64,000 nucleotides of DNA, taken from positions 1-64,000 of the forward strand of contig JAHJNN010000015.1 in NCBI GenBank assembly GCA_018820765.1, given 5' to 3'. Below, piece by piece: positions 44,012-54,169 of this stretch. The DNA comes from Gammaproteobacteria bacterium (GTDB lineage Bacteria > Pseudomonadota > Gammaproteobacteria > Burkholderiales > Thiobacillaceae). Below the pieces are notes generated by a model that was not told the DNA's origin, ran no database searches, and saw nothing but the letters and a program-made list of their open reading frames with translations. Every line of letters starts with the position of its first letter. The first letter of the stretch is position 1. Position numbers and translations under genes: made by a program.

Positions 44012-45082
44012 ATGGACTTTATCGATCAAATCCGATCGCTGGCATCGCGTATCGCCAATACGAAAGACGTGATCCAAACCGAAGAGGCAACCAAGAATGC
44101 AATGGTCATGCCGTTTATCCAGTTACTCGGATACAACGTGTTTGACCCGCTGGAGGTTACCCCCGAACTGGTCGCGGATGTCGGGATCAAGAAGGGAGAG
44201 AAGGTCGATTACGCAATTCTCAGAGAGGGAAAGCCGATCATCCTTTTCGAGTGCAAGAAGTCCGGCGGCGACCTCAGCATCAACCATGCCTCCCAACTCT
44301 TTCGGTATTTTCATGTCACTGAAGCGCGTTTCGGTGTTCTGACCAATGGGCTGGTGTATCGCTTCTTCACAGACCTTGAACAACCGAACAAGATGGACGA
44401 GAAGCCGTTCCTTGAGTTCAACGTCCTGGACTTCAAGGAACAGGATGTAGAGGAGTTGAAGAAATTTGCAAAGGTGACTTTTGACGTCGATGAAATCCTG
44501 GCGACTGCGAACGAACTCAAGTACACCCGTGCAATCCAGAACCTGCTGGCTGACTGGATGGAGAACCCATCTGAAGATTTTGTCCGCTGTGTTACCTCCG
44601 ACCTGCTGAACGGAAGACGATTTACGCCAGCAGTAAAAGAGCAGTTCACGCAAATCACGAAACGTGCCTTCAAGCAGTTGATTGGATCACGCATCAATGA
44701 AAGGCTTCGTGTCGCAATGACACCCGATGTCCCAGCGGCCAAGGAAACTATCCAAGAACCCACAGTGGCCGAGGCCGAATCAGAGGCAGCGTCTGTTGAG
44801 ACCACCCTTCATGAAATAGAAGGATTTCATATCGTCCGCGCAATCCTTCGCGATCTGGTGCCGACTCGCCGTATCTTTATGCGTGACGCCCAGTCTTATT
44901 GCGCGGTCTTGTTTGATGACAACAATCGGAAGCCTATCTGCCGCCTCCGTTTCAACAATCCGGAGCGTCTCGTTCTTGGATTGATGAACGGTAAAGATGA
45001 AGAGAAGGTCGTCATTGCTGACCTAGACGAACTTTACAGCTATGCGGATCGCATCAAGAGTGCTGCGGCTGCCTATTTGTAA
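44012..45082 (+). CDS. Orphan HsdR N-terminal-domain nuclease-like protein
   Basis: 356 aa, cytoplasmic. Its first 160 residues match the type I restriction HsdR_N fold: EEATKNAMVMPFIQLLGYNVFDPLEVTPELVADVGIKKGEKVDYAILREGKPIILFECKKSGGDLS, with a PD-(D/E)XK site (E, VDYAIL, ECKK). No HsdR helicase, HsdM or HsdS is nearby. The C-terminus is an uncharacterised domain also seen in stand-alone members. Start ATG 44012 behind AAAGGGGGGCACC. Base composition is AT-richer than the copper genes, marking the left edge of the defence-like region. Confidence 0.85.
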   Translation: MDFIDQIRSLASRIANTKDVIQTEEATKNAMVMPFIQLLGYNVFDPLEVTPELVADVGIKKGEKVDYAILREGKPIILFECKKSGGDLSINHASQLFRYFHVTEARFGVLTNGLVYRFFTDLEQPNKMDEKPFLEFNVLDFKEQDVEELKKFAKVTFDVDEILATANELKYTRAIQNLLADWMENPSEDFVRCVTSDLLNGRRFTPAVKEQFTQITKRAFKQLIGSRINERLRVAMTPDVPAAKETIQEPTVAEAESEAASVETTLHEIEGFHIVRAILRDLVPTRRIFMRDAQSYCAVLFDDNNRKPICRLRFNNPERLVLGLMNGKDEEKVVIADLDELYSYADRIKSAAAAYL

Positions 45083-45372
45083 TACCGAACACAGCCATGG
45101 CAGGCAGGTCATCGCTCTTTGCAGTCGTCGGGAATCTGCGTTTCCTGTTGTGGCTAGCCATCGGACTGGTTTGGTCGGCAAGTTATCGTCTTGAATGACG
45201 ACTGGCTCATGCGGCTCATGCCATTAGATATCGGATCAGAAATCGGCTTCTGAGCGGTAGACCAGGCGTGACACTTTGCGTTCGTGGATGCTATTGCAAA
45301 AATGGGTGCCGACATTTTCCAGAATGAGCCATGGTTACCATGCCTAATTCTGGTTCAAACAGGGATACGAAA

Positions 45373-48300
45373 ATGAACGACACCGAGCCGCTTGAGGAAT
45401 CAGAATCTAAGAAGCCACTTCTGACCATAACCGCCGCATTGGGCGCGAAGCTCAATCTGGCTGATTTTCAGAATGCTGTCCCGATACTGCGGGAGTTGAG
45501 CGTCATCAACGATACGTCCGAGAGCTTGGCTGAACTCGATCTCCGTATTGAATCAACCCCCGCCTTCCTGAAAACCAGGCACTGGCATATCGATTCCGTC
45601 AATGCCGGCCAAAGCTGCCATATCCCCGATCTCGATGTACAGCTCGATGGCAGTTTGCTGTCACGGCTGACGGAGGCTGAAATCGCAACGGTTTCCCTGG
45701 TGTTGCGGCAGCGTGGCGAAGCCGGCGATGAGCTGGCCCGGCACGAACAAACCGTGGAGCTCCTGCCGCGTAATCAATGGGGTGGCTTATCTCACCTTCC
45801 TGACATGGTCGCCGCTTTCGTGCAGCCCAATGAGCCCGCTGTCGAACGGGTACTAAAGCAGACGGCCGAGGTTCTACGCAAGCATGGCAAGAACCCGGCA
45901 CTGGATGGCTACAGGGGTGGTTCGAAGCGTGCCTGGGAATTGACTTCCGGACTCTGGAGCGCGGTGGTGGCGATGGGCCTGGACTATGCGCTGCCGCCGG
46001 CCAGCTTCGAGCATGCCGGACAAAAGGTGCGCGGGCCGGGGCAAATTGCCGAGTCTGGCCTGGCGACCTGCCTCGATCTTGCGCTGCTCTTTTGCTCGGC
46101 GATCGAACAGGCAGGGTTGAATCCGCTGCTGGTCTTCACCAAGGGTCATGCGTTTGCTGGCGTGTGGCTCAAGAACGAAGAATTCTCCACCTCGGTGGTG
46201 GACGACATCACCGCCTTGCGCAAGCGGATCAAACTCAAGGAACTGGTGCTCTTCGAAACCACCGTGGCCACGCACCGGCCGGTGCCAAGTTTCTCCTACG
46301 CAATACAACTCGGCGCACAGCAGATTGCCGAGGAGAACGAAGAGGCTTTCGAGCTGGCCGTGGACATACGCCGGGCACGCTTGCAGCGGATCAAGCCGCT
46401 TGCCAGCGCGGAAGCGCCTTCGACGTCTCAAACTGCAGAGCCCACTCCAGTAATCGAGCCGGTATTCGACGAAGCGCCCGATCTACCCGAGGACGATGTC
46501 GTAGCCGAGCAGGATCCCGCTACGTTGAATCCAAAAGACCGGCTGGCACGTTGGCAACGAAAATTGCTGGACCTCTCTCTGCGCAACAATCTCTTGAGCT
46601 TTCGCGGAGGGAAGAAGGCGATCAAGCTGGAGGCGCCAGACCCGGGCGCTCTGGAAGACATGCTGTCCGAGGGGCAGACGGTGCGCCTGCTCGCCCGACC
46701 CGAGTTGATGGACGGTGCCGACCCCCGGAATCAGGCGATTCATGAAAATCGCGAGCGCGAGAACGTGCGGAGGGAACATGCGCGCGAGGCTTTGCAGCGT
46801 CGTGAAGTGTTCGTGGATTTGCCACAAGACGAGCTGGATGCACGGTTCGTGGAACTGTATCGCGCAGCCCGCGCCACCTTGCAGGAAGGCGGTGCGAATA
46901 CTCTGTTTCTGGCCCTCGGCTTTCTTACCTGGACGCGCGATGACAAGTCCGGGAAACGGTATCGTGCACCGCTGATTCTGGTTCCGGTGAACCTGACCCG
47001 CCAGAGCGTGCGTTCTGGCTTCACCCTGACCCTCCATGACGACGAACCCCGCTTCAATCCCACGCTGATCGAGATGCTGCGCCAGGATTTCAAGCTGAAT
47101 CTGGGCGTGGCCGATGGAGAGCTTCCCAAGGACGATGCCGGGCTGGACGTAGCCGGCATCTGGAAGCGGGTCTCCCACGCCATCAAGGACATCGAGGGCT
47201 GGGAGGTCACGGAAGATGTTGTACTGGCCATGTTCTCCTTCGCCAAATACCTGATGTGGAAGGACTTGACCGAGCGCACCGAGCAATTGCGCGAAAACCC
47301 GGTGGTTCGTCACCTGATTGACACGCCGCGCGAAAGTTATCCTTCCGAACTTGCATTTCCGAATCTGAGGCGGCTCGATAGTGAACTGCCGCCCGAGCGG
47401 ACCTTCTGCCCCCTGCCTGCGGACTCATCCCAACTCTCGGCGGTCATGGCCGCTGCGCGCGGCAAGGATTTCGTCCTTGTCGGGCCGCCCGGCACGGGCA
47501 AGAGCCAGACAATTTCCAACCTCATCGCCCAATGCCTTGCCGAAGACAAACGGGTGTTGTTCGTTTCGGAAAAGATCGCGGCGCTGGATGTCGTTTACCG
47601 CCGGCTTCGCGAAGTCGGCCTGGGCGAATTCTGTCTTGAGCTTCACTCCAGCAAAGCCCGCAAACTTGATGTGCTGGCGCAACTGGAAAAAGCTTGGGAG
47701 GCGAGCGGGGCGGTCGATCCGGAGGCTTGGCGCATGGAGGCGAAGCGTTTACGAATTCTGCGTGACCAACTCAACGGCTACGTCGAACGCCTACACCAAC
47801 GTCATAGCAACGGCATGACCATCTTCGAAGCCATCGGGCGTGTCGTCGATGGCGAGGATATGCCGGCCTTGGGGCTGTCCTGGAGCGGGCCGAATATCCA
47901 TGATGCCGCCGCCATGGAAGCGCTGCGCGAAGTAGTCGACCGGCTGGAGGTCAACGCCCAGGCCGTGGGGCGGGATGCGCTACAGACGCATCCGCTCGCC
48001 GCCGTTGGCCACGACGACTGGTCCCCAAGCTGGCAGCAGGCCCTGATCGACGCCGCGAGAAAAGCGATTCCTGCCGTACAAGTCGTGGCGCAGGCCAGCG
48101 ATCGCTTCTCGGAGGCTGTCGGATTGCCGGGGCTGGCGCTCAACCGGCGCACTCGCGGTGCGTTGGCTGTTCTGGCTAAAACCTTACCCCAGACCGCCGG
48201 GCGGGATTGGCGATTCGTACTGCGGCCCGACGCAAAAACCCTGGCTGACCGATTGCAAGAAGCGCTGGCCCTATTGGCCGAGCATCAGGGGCATAGCGCG

Positions 48301-51300
48301 GAGCTTTCGCCACCCTGGCCGGATTCGGCGCTTGCAGCTTGCAAGCGTGGTCTGCAGTGGCTGGCAAGCCGTCAGGAAACGTTTGGCCAACTGGGGCAAC
48401 CCTGGCCCATGGCGATGGTGCAGGAACTCGAAAAGGGTTTGGCGCTTCTGGAAGGCATCGACCGGGTGACGAAACAGCTTTCCGTGCGCTACAGCGAGCA
48501 GGTCGAACAACTGAACGTGAACCAGCTCCAGCGTGACTGGGCCAAGGCTGAGAAGGCCATCTGGCCGCTCTCCTGGTTGGCGAAACACAAGATCCGCAAG
48601 GAACTCGACGCCGTGGTGACCGGGGAAGGCGAGCCGGATGTCGCCGGGGATCTGCGCGCCTGGGTCGAAATCCGCGCCTTGCGTGTGCAAGTTGCGGCGC
48701 TGGAGCCGGGCGCTGATACGGAGGGCATCTGGGCCGGCCTGAAGACCAAACCTGATCTGGTTCGTTGTGCCCTGCGTTTCCAGTCGGCGCTCGGCGCTGC
48801 GAAAAACGAACAGCCGTGGGAAGACAGCGGCTTCGAACCGATTGCCGACAGGCGTTGCGGCGAGCGCCTCGCCACGGAATTGGCGAGACTCCGGACGCTG
48901 CGCGCGCTGGGCAGCCAACTGGCGGAGTTGGAATACCTCGGCGCAGCTACCGAATCGCTATGGGCTGGCCGGGCGACGCGATCCGAGGCACTGGCTGCGG
49001 CATTGCGTTTCCAGGAGACCATGCAAACCCTGCGAGAGTCCGGCGCGCTGACCGGCGAACACGACACCGTGGCGGCGGGGGATTGCGGCCACACTCTGGC
49101 TGCGGATTACCAGCGCTTGCGTCAGCGCACCATGGTCGAGCAACGGCTCGTTGCCTACGCCGACCTGCCGGACATCACGGCGGGACTGTGGAATGGCTTG
49201 AAGACTCGTGCCACGGAAGTGGACAAGGCATTGAAGTTTCAGTCCGCCATGGCCGCCGCCGTTTCGAACCTCGCCAGCACACCGGAAGAAATCGGGACCA
49301 TCAAGGTTGCGCTGGATCGGCTCATCGGTGCTGGCAACTCGCTACTGGAACCCAGCGGCCCCATTGCGGCGGCCGGCGACACCTATCTACAGGCCTGGGG
49401 CGCCCTGCAACCGGCCATCGACCGCCTGGCCTCGGCGGGCGGGTTTTCCGAGGTGGCCAAGACTGAGTTCGGCGAGCAGACCCTCGACGATCTCATGCAG
49501 CGCTGCGAGGCGATCATCCGTGCCGAAAGCCGGCTGCACGCTTGGTGTGCCTGGCGCAAGGTCAGCGGCCAGGCCATGGTGCTGGGTTTGGGTGCATTGG
49601 TTTCCGGCATCGAGAACGGAACGGTAGTCGAAGGCAAAGTGCGCCGCGCGTTTGAAACCGATTACAGCCGCTGGTGGCTTAATGCCGTGGTGGATGTGGA
49701 ACCCGTCATCCGTACCTTCGTATCGGCCGAGCACGAAAAGCGCATCGCTGACTTCCGGGCGCTGGACGAGCGCTTCACCGCGCTGACCCGCGATTGGATC
49801 CGGGCGCGACTCTGTGCCGACATGCCGAGTCAGGACGATGTCACCCGCAACTCCGAGTGGGGCATCCTGCGCCACGAGATGAATAAAAAGAAGCGCCACA
49901 TGCCGTTGCGCGAACTGATGACCAATATTCCAGGTGCGTTGTCCAAGCTGACGCCCTGCCTACTCATGAGTCCCTTGTCGATCGCACAGTATCTGGCCGC
50001 CGACAGCACGAGTTTCGATGTGGTGGTCTTCGACGAAGCTTCCCAGATACCGGTTTGGGACGCCGTCGGCGCCATCGCGCGCGGCAAACAGGTCGTCATG
50101 GTGGGCGACCCCAAGCAACTGCCTCCCACCAATTTCTTCGACCGGGCCGAATCCGACCTGGACGACGAAGATGTCGAAAGCGACCTGGAAAGTATTCTCG
50201 ACGAATGCCTGGGCGCCAGCCTGCCCACCATGAATCTGACCTGGCACTACCGCAGCCGCAACGAAAGCCTGATCGCCTTTTCCAACCATCGTTATTACGG
50301 CGGCTCGCTGGTGACTTTCCCATCCCCCGTCACCGAAGACCGGGCAGTCAGCTTCCACCCCGTTAATGGCGTCTACGAAAAAGGCGGCGCGCGCATCAAC
50401 AAAGCCGAAGCCCGCGCACTGGTCGCCGACCTGGTCGGTCGCCTCAAGTCGCCGGGCTTTCGCGAGTCGAAACTGACCATCGGCGTGGTCACCTTCAACA
50501 CCGAACAACAGGGGCTCATCGAAGACTTACTGGACGAAGAACGGCGCAAGGATCCGGCCATCGAACCCTGGTTCTCAGATATCGAACTGGAGCCCGTGTT
50601 CGTAAAGAACCTGGAAAGCGTTCAGGGCGACGAGCGCGACATCATGTACTTCTCCATCACCTACGGCCCTGATTTGCACGGCGCGGTATCGATGAATTTC
50701 GGCCCCATGAACCGCACCGGCGGAGAACGCCGCCTGAACGTCGCGATCACCCGTGCCCGCCACGAACTGCGCGTATTCTCCAGCCTCAAGGCCGAGCAAA
50801 TGGACCTTGCGCGCACCCAGGCCATGGGCGTGCGCGATCTCAAACTCTTCCTCGAATTCGCCGAACGCGGCACGCGCGCCCTGGCCGAAGCCCATTCAGG
50901 CAGCCGGGGTGGTTTCGACAGTCCGTTCGAAGAGGCGGTTGCCGCAGCCCTCGCCAGGAAGGGTTGGCAACTGCACACCCAGATCGGCGCGTCCGCCTTC
51001 CGCATCGACTTGGCCGTCGTCCACCCGGACGCCCAGGGCGTGTATCTGTGCGGCATCGAATGCGACGGCGCCACCTACCACCGCTCGGCCACGGCTCGCG
51101 ACCGCGACAAACTTCGGGAACAGGTATTGCGCGGTCTGGGCTGGGACATCCTGCGGGTCTGGTCGACAGACTGGTGGATCGATGCCGCCGGCACCCTGGA
51201 AAAACTCGACGCTAAGCTGCGGGTCTTGCTGGAAACGAGCCGGGTGAAACGTGCCGAAGCAGCCGAGAAGGAAACCGCCCGTCTGGCGGCAGAAGAAGCC

Positions 51301-51978
51301 ATCGCCAAGGCCATGGCTGAAGAGGCCGCGACGCAACAACTCAACGAAGACAGCAGCGACCACGCCGCCAATTCATCGCCAGTCGGACTGCAATCCGGCG
51401 AGGTCCAGTCCCAGGAAACCACCGAGGTCTACGCCAGGAATATTCCCGACGCCTCAGCCATGTCGACTGGGGTCTTCATCGAAGCCGATCCCCTGTCCGT
51501 AGTGGATGGCGTGAACGCCGATGCCTTTTTCGATGCGGCCTACGACCCAACCCTTGCTCGCATGATCGCCCATGTGGTCGAGATCGAAGGCCCGGTACTG
51601 GATGGGGTTCTCGCTCGCCGCATTGCAAGAGCGCATGGCTGGCAACGTACTGGCTCGCGCATACGGGAGCGGGTCGAAGCGCTGGCCTCCAGGCAATTCA
51701 AAACGACCCAGGAGGATGTCGGGGCGTTCTACTGGCAGGCGGGGCAAAACCCGGATGGACCTATCGCGTTCAGGCGGCCGGCTGAGGATGCGGCCAGGGC
51801 GGTGGATGAAATCTGCATGGCGGAACTGGGGGCGCTGGCGAAGAAGGTGATGTCGGACGGCTCTTTGGGAGAGGGTGTAATTACTGCCATGGCGCGGGAA
51901 ATTGGGCTGCATCAGATCAGAGCTGCCAGCCGTGGTCGGCTTGAGAAAGTAATGCAGATGGTTATGGGAGTGTCCTGA
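45373..51978 (+). CDS. Giant DUF4011-helicase-Vsr/DUF3320 protein (Hhe-family anti-phage candidate)
   Basis: About 2200 aa; ATG 45373 (AGGGATACGAAA ahead) is chosen over 45331. Domains, numbered from 45373: N-terminal transglutaminase-like region (about 120-330, with SGLATCLDLALLFCSAIEQAGL and GHAFAGVW); DUF4011 (about 390-520, RLARWQRKLLDLSLRNNLLSF); superfamily-1 helicase with Walker A GPPGTGKSQT near 705, a long helical insert 740-1500, DEASQ near 1555, GDPKQLPP near 1577, SVQGDERD and ITRAR near 1795; a Vsr-like endonuclease (about 1848-1940, FRIDLAVV, GIECDGATYH, LRVWSTDWW); and DUF3320 (about 2060-2110). From memory this architecture was reported as the single-gene Hhe defence system. 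It probably attacks foreign DNA. Confidence 0.88.
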   Translation: MNDTEPLEESESKKPLLTITAALGAKLNLADFQNAVPILRELSVINDTSESLAELDLRIESTPAFLKTRHWHIDSVNAGQSCHIPDLDVQLDGSLLSRLTEAEIATVSLVLRQRGEAGDELARHEQTVELLPRNQWGGLSHLPDMVAAFVQPNEPAVERVLKQTAEVLRKHGKNPALDGYRGGSKRAWELTSGLWSAVVAMGLDYALPPASFEHAGQKVRGPGQIAESGLATCLDLALLFCSAIEQAGLNPLLVFTKGHAFAGVWLKNEEFSTSVVDDITALRKRIKLKELVLFETTVATHRPVPSFSYAIQLGAQQIAEENEEAFELAVDIRRARLQRIKPLASAEAPSTSQTAEPTPVIEPVFDEAPDLPEDDVVAEQDPATLNPKDRLARWQRKLLDLSLRNNLLSFRGGKKAIKLEAPDPGALEDMLSEGQTVRLLARPELMDGADPRNQAIHENRERENVRREHAREALQRREVFVDLPQDELDARFVELYRAARATLQEGGANTLFLALGFLTWTRDDKSGKRYRAPLILVPVNLTRQSVRSGFTLTLHDDEPRFNPTLIEMLRQDFKLNLGVADGELPKDDAGLDVAGIWKRVSHAIKDIEGWEVTEDVVLAMFSFAKYLMWKDLTERTEQLRENPVVRHLIDTPRESYPSELAFPNLRRLDSELPPERTFCPLPADSSQLSAVMAAARGKDFVLVGPPGTGKSQTISNLIAQCLAEDKRVLFVSEKIAALDVVYRRLREVGLGEFCLELHSSKARKLDVLAQLEKAWEASGAVDPEAWRMEAKRLRILRDQLNGYVERLHQRHSNGMTIFEAIGRVVDGEDMPALGLSWSGPNIHDAAAMEALREVVDRLEVNAQAVGRDALQTHPLAAVGHDDWSPSWQQALIDAARKAIPAVQVVAQASDRFSEAVGLPGLALNRRTRGALAVLAKTLPQTAGRDWRFVLRPDAKTLADRLQEALALLAEHQGHSAELSPPWPDSALAACKRGLQWLASRQETFGQLGQPWPMAMVQELEKGLALLEGIDRVTKQLSVRYSEQVEQLNVNQLQRDWAKAEKAIWPLSWLAKHKIRKELDAVVTGEGEPDVAGDLRAWVEIRALRVQVAALEPGADTEGIWAGLKTKPDLVRCALRFQSALGAAKNEQPWEDSGFEPIADRRCGERLATELARLRTLRALGSQLAELEYLGAATESLWAGRATRSEALAAALRFQETMQTLRESGALTGEHDTVAAGDCGHTLAADYQRLRQRTMVEQRLVAYADLPDITAGLWNGLKTRATEVDKALKFQSAMAAAVSNLASTPEEIGTIKVALDRLIGAGNSLLEPSGPIAAAGDTYLQAWGALQPAIDRLASAGGFSEVAKTEFGEQTLDDLMQRCEAIIRAESRLHAWCAWRKVSGQAMVLGLGALVSGIENGTVVEGKVRRAFETDYSRWWLNAVVDVEPVIRTFVSAEHEKRIADFRALDERFTALTRDWIRARLCADMPSQDDVTRNSEWGILRHEMNKKKRHMPLRELMTNIPGALSKLTPCLLMSPLSIAQYLAADSTSFDVVVFDEASQIPVWDAVGAIARGKQVVMVGDPKQLPPTNFFDRAESDLDDEDVESDLESILDECLGASLPTMNLTWHYRSRNESLIAFSNHRYYGGSLVTFPSPVTEDRAVSFHPVNGVYEKGGARINKAEARALVADLVGRLKSPGFRESKLTIGVVTFNTEQQGLIEDLLDEERRKDPAIEPWFSDIELEPVFVKNLESVQGDERDIMYFSITYGPDLHGAVSMNFGPMNRTGGERRLNVAITRARHELRVFSSLKAEQMDLARTQAMGVRDLKLFLEFAERGTRALAEAHSGSRGGFDSPFEEAVAAALARKGWQLHTQIGASAFRIDLAVVHPDAQGVYLCGIECDGATYHRSATARDRDKLREQVLRGLGWDILRVWSTDWWIDAAGTLEKLDAKLRVLLETSRVKRAEAAEKETARLAAEEAIAKAMAEEAATQQLNEDSSDHAANSSPVGLQSGEVQSQETTEVYARNIPDASAMSTGVFIEADPLSVVDGVNADAFFDAAYDPTLARMIAHVVEIEGPVLDGVLARRIARAHGWQRTGSRIRERVEALASRQFKTTQEDVGAFYWQAGQNPDGPIAFRRPAEDAARAVDEICMAELGALAKKVMSDGSLGEGVITAMAREIGLHQIRAASRGRLEKVMQMVMGVS

Positions 51979-52094
51979 TGGCTGTAAACCTAGTGCACAT
52001 GACTAAGCGTTTGCAGCAAATTCGTGTTGCGCTTGCCAACACAGTCGAAGAAGCCTGTGGGGCTATGATCCAGGCCAAGGCGGGGGGAAAGTAG
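51978..52094 (+). CDS. 38-codon micro-ORF coupled to the giant helicase gene
   Basis: [38 protein letters not shown], stop TAG at 52094. Its ATG overlaps the TGA of the helicase gene (TGATG), and DUF2130 starts 2 nt after its stop, so all three should be translationally coupled. It has the look of an amphipathic helix with a basic tail. Too short for the track and not assignable; it could be a leader for DUF2130 or simply a spacer ORF. Confidence 0.4.
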   Translation: MAVNLVHMTKRLQQIRVALANTVEEACGAMIQAKAGGK

Positions 52095-52096
52095 TC

Positions 52097-53506
52097 ATGC
52101 AAGAAATCATCTGCCCGCACTGCGGGGAGGCATTTAAGATCGACGAGGCCGGGTACGCGGACATCCTGAAGCAGGTTCGCGACAGCGAGTTCGAGCAGCA
52201 GTTGCACGAGCGACTTGAACTGGCCGAGCAGGATAAGCGGAATGCTGTCGAGCTCGCCAAGGCCAAGGTTGCCAACGACTTGCAGAAAGCTGCTGCAGCC
52301 AAGGACGCTGAAATCCAGGATCTGAAGGCTAGGCTCGATGCAGGCGAAGTCGCACAGAAGCTCGCCGTGACCGAGGCACTACGCGCCATGGAGAAAGAGC
52401 GTGACACGCTCGCTAACGAACTTGAGCGGGCGAAGCATGAAAAGCAAGCCGCTTCCGATCTAGCAGAGGCGAAGCTCGTGAATGAACTACAAATGGCCGC
52501 CGCAACGAGGGACGCGGAGATTCAGGGCCTGAAGGCTACGCTCGACGCCATCGAGGTTGCTCAGAAGCTCGCGATCACCGAAGCAGTCAGTGCGGTCGAG
52601 AAGGAGCGCGACGAACTGAAGAGCGGCCTGAATAGAGCTGAGCTTGAGAAGCAGCTCGCCGAGAAGGCGCTCAAGGACAAGTACGAGACGCAAATAAAGG
52701 ATCGCGATGACGCGATCGAGCGGCTCCGGGACATGAAGGCCCGTCTGTCGACCAAGATGGTTGGTGAAACCCTTGAGCAGCACTGCGAGACCGAGTTCAA
52801 CCGCATTCGAGCGATGGCGTTTCCAAGGGCATATTTCGAGAAGGACAACGACGCGCGCACTGGCAGCAAGGGCGACTACCTCTTTCGCGACTCAGTTGAG
52901 GCTGGCACCGAGATTGTCTCGATCATGTTCGAGATGAAGAACGAGAGCGACGAAACAGCGACCAAGAAAAGGAACGAAGACTTTCTCAAAGAGCTCGACA
53001 AGGACCGCACTGAGAAGGGCTGCGAGTATGCAGTGTTAGTTTCCCTGCTTGAGCCCGACAGCGAGCTTTACAACTCCGGCATTGTCGATGTGTCCCACCG
53101 TTATCCGAAGATGTATGTCGTCCGACCGCAATTTTTCATCCCGATCATTACTCTGCTGCGAAACGCCGCCCAAAACTCACTACAGTACAAAACCGAGCTC
53201 GCGTTGATGAAAGCACAGAACATTGATATCACAAACTTCGAGAACGAACTCGATGCGTTCAAGACTGGCTTCGCCCGGAACTACGAGCTGGCGTCCAAAA
53301 AATTTAAGACGGCTATTGAAGAGATCGACAAGACCATCGACCATCTTCAGAAGACCAAGGACGCTCTGCTCGGTTCAGAAAACAACCTCCGCCTTGCCAA
53401 CAACAAGGCCGACGACTTGACCGTCAAGAAGCTAACCAAGGGTAATCCCACAATGGCCGCAAAGTTTGCCGAACTCAAGAGTCGTGGCTCTTCCGATGCC
53501 GAATGA
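52097..53506 (+). CDS. DUF2130 coiled-coil protein with nuclease-like domain
   Basis: 469 aa. A zinc-finger-like start ([13 protein letters not shown]), a long coiled coil (about 25-215) containing two 64-residue tandem copies ([46 protein letters not shown] / [45 protein letters not shown]), then the DUF2130 domain (about 215-380) with [29 protein letters not shown], a layout like a PD-(D/E)XK nuclease (D then E-K), and a C-terminal helix pair. Known family, unknown function. It is coupled to the helicase through the micro-ORF. A role in the same defence unit is inferred. Confidence 0.85.
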   Translation: MQEIICPHCGEAFKIDEAGYADILKQVRDSEFEQQLHERLELAEQDKRNAVELAKAKVANDLQKAAAAKDAEIQDLKARLDAGEVAQKLAVTEALRAMEKERDTLANELERAKHEKQAASDLAEAKLVNELQMAAATRDAEIQGLKATLDAIEVAQKLAITEAVSAVEKERDELKSGLNRAELEKQLAEKALKDKYETQIKDRDDAIERLRDMKARLSTKMVGETLEQHCETEFNRIRAMAFPRAYFEKDNDARTGSKGDYLFRDSVEAGTEIVSIMFEMKNESDETATKKRNEDFLKELDKDRTEKGCEYAVLVSLLEPDSELYNSGIVDVSHRYPKMYVVRPQFFIPIITLLRNAAQNSLQYKTELALMKAQNIDITNFENELDAFKTGFARNYELASKKFKTAIEEIDKTIDHLQKTKDALLGSENNLRLANNKADDLTVKKLTKGNPTMAAKFAELKSRGSSDAE

Positions 53507-53724
53507 GTTCGGTCAGTGATCTTATGTTCGGCAGCGAATAGCCTTAAGGTCAGTTGTCCCCCTCATTGCTGCCGTCTAATCTGACACTCCTGAACGACAG
53601 CAATGGCCGAACTCCGGTCGGATAGGTGAGCCTGCTTCTGGCCGTATCCGGCCTTTAACCTCCTTGTTGCAGCAGTTCAAGCGTAAGGAGAATGAAACGG
53701 TGGATCAAATCTGGCTGACAACGC

Positions 53725-54081
53725 TTAAGCCGCCTCCCGCAACGCCACCCTGATATCGATCTCATCAAACGGCACCACCAGCTTCCCGTCCGTCCGTTCC
53801 AGCAACCCCAGTTCTTCCAGTGCCTTCACGTCGGTGTGGACGTTTTTGTAGTCGCGCCCCAGCGCCTGGGCGAGTTGGTGGATGTTGAGCGCCTCATGGC
53901 TGGCGACGTGGCGCAGCAATTCCAGGCGTCGGTCGGTGATGGCGGCGAACAGTTCCGAAGGCGAGCCGAAGCTGATGGTGGGCACGATGGTCTCATCGCC
54001 TGCTTCGATGCGCCGCCAGACCGATGCGGCGTCTTTCAACGCCTGGGCTGGCGTGGTGATGGTGATTTCAACCTTGCTCAT
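53725..54081 (-). CDS. HVO_A0114-like winged-helix regulator / antitoxin
   Basis: 118 aa. MSKVEITITTPAQALKDAASVWRRIEAGDE then a winged HTH (LLRHVASHEALNIHQLAQALGRDYKNVHTDVKALEELGLLERTDGKLVVPFDEIDI). It resembles the HVO_A0114 family of DNA-binding proteins, often paired with a DUF6516 toxin gene. No such partner sits on either side. The ATG at 54081 is preceded by GGGAGTGGGACAC, and a palindrome lies 34 nt upstream, so it should be autorepressed. Confidence 0.78.
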   Translation of the reverse strand: MSKVEITITTPAQALKDAASVWRRIEAGDETIVPTISFGSPSELFAAITDRRLELLRHVASHEALNIHQLAQALGRDYKNVHTDVKALEELGLLERTDGKLVVPFDEIDIRVALREAA

Positions 54082-54114
54082 GTGTCCCACTCCCAGCCCG
54101 CGAGGATGGCGTTC

Positions 54115-54137
54115 ATTATGGTTCAACGCACCATAAT
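54115..54137. promoter_or_regulatory. Operator-like inverted repeat for the HVO_A0114-like gene
   Basis: attatggt-tcaacgc-accataat: perfect 8-bp arms and a 7-bp centre, directly upstream of the regulator gene. It lies in the 88-bp gap to the MOSC gene stop, so it probably concerns the regulator only. Confidence 0.65.
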
Positions 54138-54169
54138 TAGCCAGCTCTGTTGCTGGTGCGGAGGGTCGC

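Noticed and set aside
43754-45330. Integrase, tRNA or attachment site at the left edge of the defence island
   Set aside because: No integrase ORF, tRNA or matching direct repeats were seen within the window.
44012-53506. Complete type I restriction-modification system
   Set aside because: Only an HsdR N-terminal-like protein is present; no HsdM, HsdS or HsdR motor was found.
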